Shown here in pieces: positions 6,412-10,640 of a stretch of DNA of 10,640 bases. Numbering within the stretch: the stretch's first letter is position 1; every line of letters begins with the position of its first letter. The notes under the pieces were generated by a model, which saw nothing but the letters and a program-made list of their open reading frames with translations, was not told the DNA's origin and did no database searches. The DNA lies in the NCBI GenBank assembly GCA_002396805.1, contig DGYW01000003.1:16077-26716 (forward strand), written 5' to 3'. The DNA comes from Firmicutes bacterium UBA4996 (GTDB lineage: Bacteria; Bacillota; Limnochordia; Darwinibacteriales; Darwinibacteriaceae). The translations under genes and the position numbers were made by a program.

Positions 6412-7566
6412 GTGCGCTCGTTCAAGGTACGGTATAGGGCTTTACGTAGCAAGATTAGTTCGCTAGTCAGAATAAATCGATCACTCAGAGCAGAGGCTGT
6501 GAGAGCCACCGTTCAAAGAATTTACTGGTCGGCACCGGCTCTGGCCATTGCATCGCTGTTAGTTGCCCTCATTTTTGGCTTTAAGGAAGAAGCACCTTTT
6601 TCTATTGAAGCTAAGTGGCGCATGTATATCATGTTGACGCATGTGGGGATTGGTCTCATTAATCTTCTCATATGGGTGGCGGCAGGGAAGCTAAAGGATA
6701 GGGCTAGTACCCATACCTTATTTATTTTTCAAATTGGTGTCACTACCTATGTTCTAGTAGCTGGGATCTTGATCACTACCATTGATCAATTGGTGCTAAC
6801 CGGTAGCTCTCCATATCTAATCAGTTCCATGCTGGTGGCCGCGCTTTATTTTTTCAGGCCTGGGTGTTCGGCCCTGATCTTTTTCTTGTCTTTTTTGGCC
6901 TATCACTTTTGCATGATGAGATTCGCTAATTTGCCATTAAGCATCTTTGATTCAGGACTAACTAATGGTCTCTTTGCCAGCACCTTAGGCTTTGTGTTTT
7001 CGGCTTTATCGTGGAGGAACTTCCGCACTACCAAACTGCAGAAGGCTAAAATTGCAGAGCAGCGGGATATCTTGGAACAGATGGCTTACCAAGACCCCTT
7101 AACCCACTTGCCTAATCGGCGTTTATTGGATGAGTTGGTGAGAAGAGAGATAGACCTTGTGCAAAGGCAAAAGGTCGAGTCTTGTTTGATTATTATTGAT
7201 TTGGACAGTTTCAAGGAAGTTAATGACAATTATGGGCACCCGGTGGGAGATGCGGTACTCCAACAATTGGCCCAAATGCTGCAAAAAAGCATGGCGGGAA
7301 GTAATACTCTCGTGCGTTTGGGTGGCGAAGAATTTGTGATTCTTGCATCTAACACATCCCTAGATGAAGCTAGAGCCTTGGCTGAGCGACTCAGACAACA
7401 GATCGAAGAACACGAATTCTCTGTGGGCAAAAAAAAGATTTACATCACCGCCAGTTTTGGTGTGGCTCCCCTCCGTGGAACAGAACAAGCGGGGGATTAT
7501 TATGCTCTAGCAGATAAAGCACTGTATCGTGCTAAACAGCAGGGCAAGAATCGGGTTGCAGTGTAA
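6412..7566 (+). CDS. Membrane diguanylate cyclase (GGDEF domain, GGEEF motif)
   Basis: The protein makes the second messenger cyclic di-GMP from two GTP and probably senses a membrane or extracellular signal. The start is a GTG 7 bases after AGGAGG (6399-6404). Of 384 residues, the first 37 or so are arginine-rich and cytoplasmic. About six hydrophobic segments follow (near 38-57, 70-92, 101-124, 131-150, 151-171, 181-200), forming a sensor I do not recognise as a named family. A short linker helix leads into the GGDEF domain (about 221-384). It has Asp263 in IIDLD (metal), FKEVND (267-272, guanine/phosphate contacts), GGEEF (304-308) and a C-terminal ADKALYRAKQQGKN, so it should be active. 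The product-inhibition RxxD site expected just before the GGEEF strand is absent (AGSN stands there). The 116 bases upstream show no convincing promoter or terminator, so read-through from the transporter operon is possible. It ends in a shared terminator. Confidence 0.95.
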   Translation: MRSFKVRYRALRSKISSLVRINRSLRAEAVRATVQRIYWSAPALAIASLLVALIFGFKEEAPFSIEAKWRMYIMLTHVGIGLINLLIWVAAGKLKDRASTHTLFIFQIGVTTYVLVAGILITTIDQLVLTGSSPYLISSMLVAALYFFRPGCSALIFFLSFLAYHFCMMRFANLPLSIFDSGLTNGLFASTLGFVFSALSWRNFRTTKLQKAKIAEQRDILEQMAYQDPLTHLPNRRLLDELVRREIDLVQRQKVESCLIIIDLDSFKEVNDNYGHPVGDAVLQQLAQMLQKSMAGSNTLVRLGGEEFVILASNTSLDEARALAERLRQQIEEHEFSVGKKKIYITASFGVAPLRGTEQAGDYYALADKALYRAKQQGKNRVAV

Positions 7567-7583
7567 AAAATAAAGAATATAAA

Positions 7584-7614
7584 AAAAGCCCGAGGCTAAG
7601 GTGCTCGGGCTTTT
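7584..7614. terminator. Bidirectional rho-independent terminator between convergent genes
   Basis: AAAAGCCCGAG (7584-7594) and CTCGGGCTTTT (7604-7614) form an 11-bp stem around a 9-base loop. Read rightward it ends in TTTT after the diguanylate cyclase. Read leftward it ends in seven T (opposite the A-run 7581-7587) after the secreted minus-strand protein, so it is probably stronger in that direction. Confidence 0.9.
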
Positions 7615-7620
7615 CCACAC

Positions 7621-9690
7621 TTATTTCCAAGGGAAGTTTAGATTTTCCACAAGGTTAGCTTCTTTTGTTTTTTGATCTACTGCGTAAACTTGGGCAACCA
7701 CTTGTTGTTTTGGGTCGATCTGTAAGAGTACGAACACTGGTTCATCTGCTCCGAGAGAGAGGTAGTCCAAGCCGTTGCTTTGTCCGTGCTCAAAGCCTTG
7801 GTCTTCTCCGTGCACGAGCAGTTTGGGTTTGGATGTTTTATTGAGATGGGCGATGATCCGACCACGAACAAAACTAGAGATATTCTCCAAATGTTTATGC
7901 ATGAAAACCACGAAGTTATCGATTTTATCGTCCTGGTTTCCCTGACCAATCACCCTCTCTAGCCAGTTTAGCTCTTCTAAGCCCAGCTGGGTCGTGTTAA
8001 AGACCACGAAGAGGGTACGACCGAGTCGAAACTGGTAACATTCTTCTCCCAGACGCCCATGGATGTCCCCATAGGAAGAGGTGGGTAGGTAATCCTCGAA
8101 GTGGTCATTATGGACGAACTGATAAAAATACATGCTTTCTTGCTCCAACTCGCCTGGGATTACCTGGATTGGTGTCTGTTTAGAGACAGGAGCTAAAGGA
8201 TCCAGAAACTGGGAAAAGTAGTGTTTCAGATCATAACCATCTTGGACAATATTGCCCGTATGCATCAGCAAGAGAAGCTCTTGACCAGATGCGCTTACAG
8301 TTTGTTCTAGGGCAGACAAAACAGCCTCAGTTACTTTTGCTTGTGTTTGACTTCCTATAATACCGATCAGTATAGGTTCTGTGCTTCCTTTGGCAGGGGC
8401 AGTTGTGAACCGTGCCACGGGGGAAGAACTCTGACCAGAGTGAGCTTGATAATAATACGCAGTGTTTGGTTCTAGATCAGTCAGTTGTACTGTATGCCAG
8501 ACTACTTTTCCTCCAATGGTTTCGGTATTACCCCAAGCAATGCTATCCAACGATTCGGAACTTGTCCCATATTTTACGACAGAGGCATGATCCGCGTTAT
8601 GGGCCCAAGAAACACTGATTCCTCCAGGATTTGGTGCTTGTAAGTAGGGCTGTAAAGTCAGGGAAACCGTAGGTGCTTCGCTGTATCCAGCCAAAACAAC
8701 CGATGTATTCCAGTAATTGAGATTATCAGGAGTGCTTTCTGCCATGTCTTCGACTTGGAAGCGAATAGAGTGCTTGCCAGGCGTTAGATAGCCTCCGAGA
8801 TCAAAGACCATGGGCAACACTTGGTCACCAGGGATCCAATTGCTTCGACTGAGATCTGAAGACCACACATCCCCTTCCCATTTAGCCGAGGTGGGGCTAA
8901 AGGCGCGAAAGAGGGGACCATCTTCTCTCCAGGGTACAAAACGCAGTGCTTCTACCCCATCTATATAGATGACGTGATCCTTTTTGTTAAACTCATCACC
9001 GGATCTACGACCGCCATGACCTGAGGTAAAGTAGAACATCTGAACCGACTCTAGGTCAGGGGGAATGTCCACTTCTAGGGTAGCCTGTTCGGAAGCAAAG
9101 ATCTCTTTCGTCCAATATTCCCGGGTATTGTTAAACACAGGGGCTACCCAGGTTGGGTTCAGGGCATCGGCCGTTGTCTTAAAACTTAGTTCAAAGTCAA
9201 TAGACCAACCGGGATTAACCCAAGTGTCGATCACTGCCTCGATCGTTACTTCGCCTTGTAGTAGGCTGGCCAGATGAGTAAGATCCGCTTCCCACAGGGA
9301 GTATTCGGCCCACTTTTCGACAGTAGGGTGGTCCGGAATATTATCCTTCTTGTAAGGTAGGCCAGTTCCAAACCCCGTCATAAACTTCAATAATTCCACA
9401 TTGACCGTGCCTGTAGGCGATACCAAGTAGACCGAACCAAAACGATCCCAAGGATCTCCTTCTGATTCAAGCTTAAGACGGGCTGTAATTTGGACCGGTT
9501 CGGCATACTGGGGTAACTCTAGGGTACGTCGAATAACCCTACCATTATCCAAAGGCTCCCAAGTGGGACCACTAACGGGATCCCCAAACTGAATTGGTGC
9601 CGACTCGAAAATAGGCACCGTAACGTCAGAAGCGTGGCTCACTCCCGTCATAGTAAAAATCAAGGTTAACGCTAACAGCATAATGAGCAA
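7621..9690 (-). CDS. Secreted PNGase F-like protein fused to an FN3 domain and a degenerate metallophosphoesterase domain
   Basis: The 689 residues begin with a hydrophobic signal peptide (1-20/21, cleavage near SHA-S). Residues about 25-337 resemble peptide-N-glycosidase F, which removes N-linked glycans from asparagine. PWDRF (80-84) matches the EWDRY segment holding catalytic Asp60 of the Elizabethkingia enzyme; DTW (155-157) stands where it has E118-T-W; SGHGG and GDEF (223-234) match the segment with Glu206; SRSNWIPG (281-288) matches its Arg248/Trp251 segment. The cysteines forming disulfides there are absent. Residues about 338-432 are an FN3 domain of the purple acid phosphatase N-terminal type (LEPNTAYYYQ). 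Residues about 440-660 follow the calcineurin-like phosphoesterase pattern, but the metal ligands are mostly lost: GS for GD (447), GN for GD (480), GELE for GNHE (513-516), GEDQ for GHxH (628-631); only a His near 598-600 remains. The TTG start has AAAGGAG 9 bases upstream, and the signal peptide lacks the usual positive charge. Substrate unknown. Confidence 0.8.
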   Translation of the reverse strand: MLIMLLALTLIFTMTGVSHASDVTVPIFESAPIQFGDPVSGPTWEPLDNGRVIRRTLELPQYAEPVQITARLKLESEGDPWDRFGSVYLVSPTGTVNVELLKFMTGFGTGLPYKKDNIPDHPTVEKWAEYSLWEADLTHLASLLQGEVTIEAVIDTWVNPGWSIDFELSFKTTADALNPTWVAPVFNNTREYWTKEIFASEQATLEVDIPPDLESVQMFYFTSGHGGRRSGDEFNKKDHVIYIDGVEALRFVPWREDGPLFRAFSPTSAKWEGDVWSSDLSRSNWIPGDQVLPMVFDLGGYLTPGKHSIRFQVEDMAESTPDNLNYWNTSVVLAGYSEAPTVSLTLQPYLQAPNPGGISVSWAHNADHASVVKYGTSSESLDSIAWGNTETIGGKVVWHTVQLTDLEPNTAYYYQAHSGQSSSPVARFTTAPAKGSTEPILIGIIGSQTQAKVTEAVLSALEQTVSASGQELLLLMHTGNIVQDGYDLKHYFSQFLDPLAPVSKQTPIQVIPGELEQESMYFYQFVHNDHFEDYLPTSSYGDIHGRLGEECYQFRLGRTLFVVFNTTQLGLEELNWLERVIGQGNQDDKIDNFVVFMHKHLENISSFVRGRIIAHLNKTSKPKLLVHGEDQGFEHGQSNGLDYLSLGADEPVFVLLQIDPKQQVVAQVYAVDQKTKEANLVENLNFPWK

Positions 9691-9704
9691 GTGGTTTCAC
9701 TCCT

Positions 9705-10217
9705 TTAGCGGTTATAGTGGTAGACCTCTTTATATAGCTCATTCTTTACTTCCGCAAACTCCTCAGGAGAGAGGGGGTTGGGATAAGACATAATATGCAT
9801 GGCTACCCCAGAAGTCTCTGGCTGATAGGGAGGTTGGAGATAGGGATACGCATTTAAGTGGAAACCAAGACGCTCGTAAAGTCGAATTCGTCTTTGGGCC
9901 ACAATAGTCTCGGGTAATTCTACCTCAAAAATTATCTTGCCCGAGGAAATCTTTCTAGTGTTTTCAATGATTCGACTTCCAATACCTTGGCCACGGCATG
10001 TCTCTTTAACTGCCAGATGCTCCCAAAAAGTGAAGGTGGGCAGTTCCCAAAGGGTGATGAAACCTAGAACCTCGGTGTGGCTTTCATCGAAATACGGAAA
10101 TACCTTGTACTGCTTGTTAGTAAAGAGTGCTTGTTGTTGTTTCAAGGCACGTTTTTCTTCCTTGGGAAATGCACGCTCATAGATTTCCCATACTTGTTTG
10201 AATGTTTCTGGAGACAC
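9705..10217 (-). CDS. GNAT-family N-acetyltransferase
   Basis: The 170 residues form a single acetyl-CoA-dependent GNAT domain of the cytoplasm. The acetyl-CoA pyrophosphate-binding motif A is seen in HLAVKETCRGQGIGSRII (67-84, Arg75-Gly76-Gln77-Gly78-Ile79-Gly80). The motif B region RLYERLGF (112-119) contains the tyrosine (Tyr114) that often acts as general acid. The acceptor substrate cannot be read from sequence: small amines, peptides and antibiotics are all possible within this superfamily. The start is a GTG with a modest AAAGG about 10 bases upstream, downstream of a promoter near 10253-10281. The stop codon TAA overlaps the ribosome binding site (TAAAGGAG) of the secreted PNGase-like gene that follows 14 bases later, so the two are almost certainly one transcript. 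The functional link between the cytoplasmic acetyltransferase and the exported protein is unknown. Confidence 0.88.
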   Translation of the reverse strand: MSPETFKQVWEIYERAFPKEEKRALKQQQALFTNKQYKVFPYFDESHTEVLGFITLWELPTFTFWEHLAVKETCRGQGIGSRIIENTRKISSGKIIFEVELPETIVAQRRIRLYERLGFHLNAYPYLQPPYQPETSGVAMHIMSYPNPLSPEEFAEVKNELYKEVYHYNR

Positions 10218-10252
10218 AATAACAGACCTTTCTAAAATGGACTTCTTTAATC

Positions 10253-10281
10253 AGGATAACAGATCAGTTGATCTAGATCAA
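10253..10281 (-). promoter_or_regulatory. Promoter of the acetyltransferase / PNGase-like operon
   Basis: On the minus strand TTGATC (10281-10276) and TATCCT (10258-10253) are separated by 17 bases, each matching the vegetative consensus at 4/6 positions. The predicted start near 10246 leaves a leader of about 30 bases before the GTG. Confidence 0.5.
10262..10280. promoter_or_regulatory. GATC-rich palindromic operator candidate
   Basis: TGATCTAGATCA (10269-10280) is a perfect 12-bp palindrome, and GATCA-GT-TGATC (10262-10273) is a second one sharing its left half. Together they give three GATC units within 18 bases. They cover the -35 element and most of the spacer of the minus-strand promoter, a position suited to a repressor dimer. 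No regulator gene is in the window. Confidence 0.45.
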
Positions 10282-10319
10282 AGGTTTCTGCCCGGATTTG
10301 AGTTAAATGGAGTCTGCTA

Positions 10320-10350
10320 CCCCAATAGACCACATCTTAAGTTATTGGGG
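10320..10350. repeat. Inverted repeat in the divergent intergenic region
   Basis: CCCCAATA (10320-10327) pairs with TATTGGGG (10343-10350), with a further AC/GT pair inside (10329-10330 with 10341-10342) past one bulged base, around a loop of about 10 bases. Read rightward it is followed by GTTTGTGT, only weakly terminator-like, and no gene ends there. It lies between the two divergent promoters and could be a regulator site for either side or an insulating hairpin. Confidence 0.45.
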
Positions 10351-10368
10351 GTTTGTGTAGTTTAGCTA

Positions 10369-10397
10369 TTGCGTACCAAACAACTTATATATATAAT
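10369..10397 (+). promoter_or_regulatory. Promoter of the SHOCT-type gene
   Basis: A perfect TATAAT (10392-10397) stands 17 bases after TTGCGT (10369-10374, 3/6 match) inside an A/T-rich run. Transcription near 10404 would give a leader of roughly 55 bases containing a C-run/G-run pair (10409-10421). Confidence 0.55.
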
Positions 10398-10459
10398 TAA
10401 TTAAGAGACCCCCCCAGGGTGGAGTGGTTGGAAGATTATAGTAGTAAGAGGTGATTTTT

Positions 10460-10640
10460 ATGCATTGGATGCATGGTGGATGGTGGGGAGGAGGATTCTC
10501 AATGATTTTATTTTGGGGTTTGGTGATTGTTGCTGTCGTTTGGCTCGTGAAGGATCGTTCTGAACCTTATGCTAGGCGAACTGGCGAGAATTACTCGCAC
10601 CAAGAGTCCGCTTTAGATATCCTGCAAAAACGCTATGCTG
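10460..10640 (+). CDS. SHOCT-domain small membrane protein, N-terminal 60 residues (3' truncated by window)
   Basis: The ATG follows AAGAGGTG (10446-10453) by 6 bases. The start is rich in Trp, Gly, His and Met (MHWMHGGWWGGGF). One membrane helix (about 14-30, ILFWGLVIVAVVWLV) follows, then a charged linker and SALDILQKRYA, the beginning of a SHOCT (short C-terminal) domain, which normally completes such proteins at about 70-90 residues. SHOCT proteins are small oligomerising membrane-associated proteins of mostly unknown role. The His/Met-rich N-terminus recalls those found near metal or redox genes, but no such neighbour is visible here. Confidence 0.8.
   Translation, partial: MHWMHGGWWGGGFSMILFWGLVIVAVVWLVKDRSEPYARRTGENYSHQESALDILQKRYA

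Noticed and set aside
7711..8373. Active metallophosphatase
   Set aside because: Four of the five metal-ligand motifs are substituted, so catalysis by the usual two-metal mechanism is not credible.
10409..10421. C-run followed by GGGTGG in the SHOCT leader as a riboswitch or terminator
   Set aside because: The stem is only a few bases with almost no loop and no T-run; nothing like a known riboswitch core is visible.
1..10640. CRISPR arrays, insertion sequences, tRNA or rRNA genes, attachment sites
   Set aside because: No spaced direct repeats, transposase or integrase frames, or cloverleaf-like segments were seen on reading both strands.

Overview
The window (about 45-50% G+C by eye) looks like chromosome from an anaerobic, probably Bacillota (Clostridia- or Limnochordia-like) bacterium. 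The basis is an oxygen-sensitive class III ribonucleotide reductase of clostridial type, strong AGGAGG-type ribosome binding sites, frequent GTG/TTG starts and short rho-independent terminators. Neither exported protein has a lipobox cysteine, which would be unusual for a solute-binding protein in a monoderm and hints at a diderm envelope or a released protein. The species cannot be named from the sequence.

Layout. (1) 1-180: the 3' end of nrdG, the radical-SAM activase. (2) 178-298: a compact control region with two NrdR-box-like palindromes three helical turns apart, then a TTGACT-N17-TATAAT promoter. (3) 299-2689: nrdD, an anaerobic ribonucleotide reductase with an N-terminal ATP cone, a glycyl-radical C-terminus and a fused CPNC redoxin domain, closed by a terminator. 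(4) 2857-6295: a peptide-type ABC importer operon (family 5 binding protein and two DppB/DppC-like permeases) with no ATPase genes. (5) 6412-7566: a six-helix membrane diguanylate cyclase. (6) 7584-7614: a bidirectional terminator shared with the convergent minus-strand operon. (7) 7621-10217, minus strand: a GNAT acetyltransferase followed 14 nt later by a 689-residue secreted protein. (8) 10218-10459: a divergent control region with a promoter in each direction and a GATC-rich palindrome in the minus-strand promoter. (9) 10460 to the end: the start of a SHOCT-type small membrane protein.

How the genes work together. NrdG installs the glycyl radical on NrdD; the fused redoxin probably supplies reducing equivalents; NrdR would adjust expression to nucleotide supply. 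The binding protein and permeases would import peptides using ATPases encoded elsewhere.

The most unusual object is the secreted minus-strand protein. Its N-terminal half resembles peptide-N-glycosidase F and keeps the key acidic residues. It is followed by a purple-acid-phosphatase-type FN3 domain and a metallophosphoesterase fold in which nearly all metal ligands are replaced. It may be a new glycan-cleaving or glycan-binding protein carrying a pseudophosphatase module.
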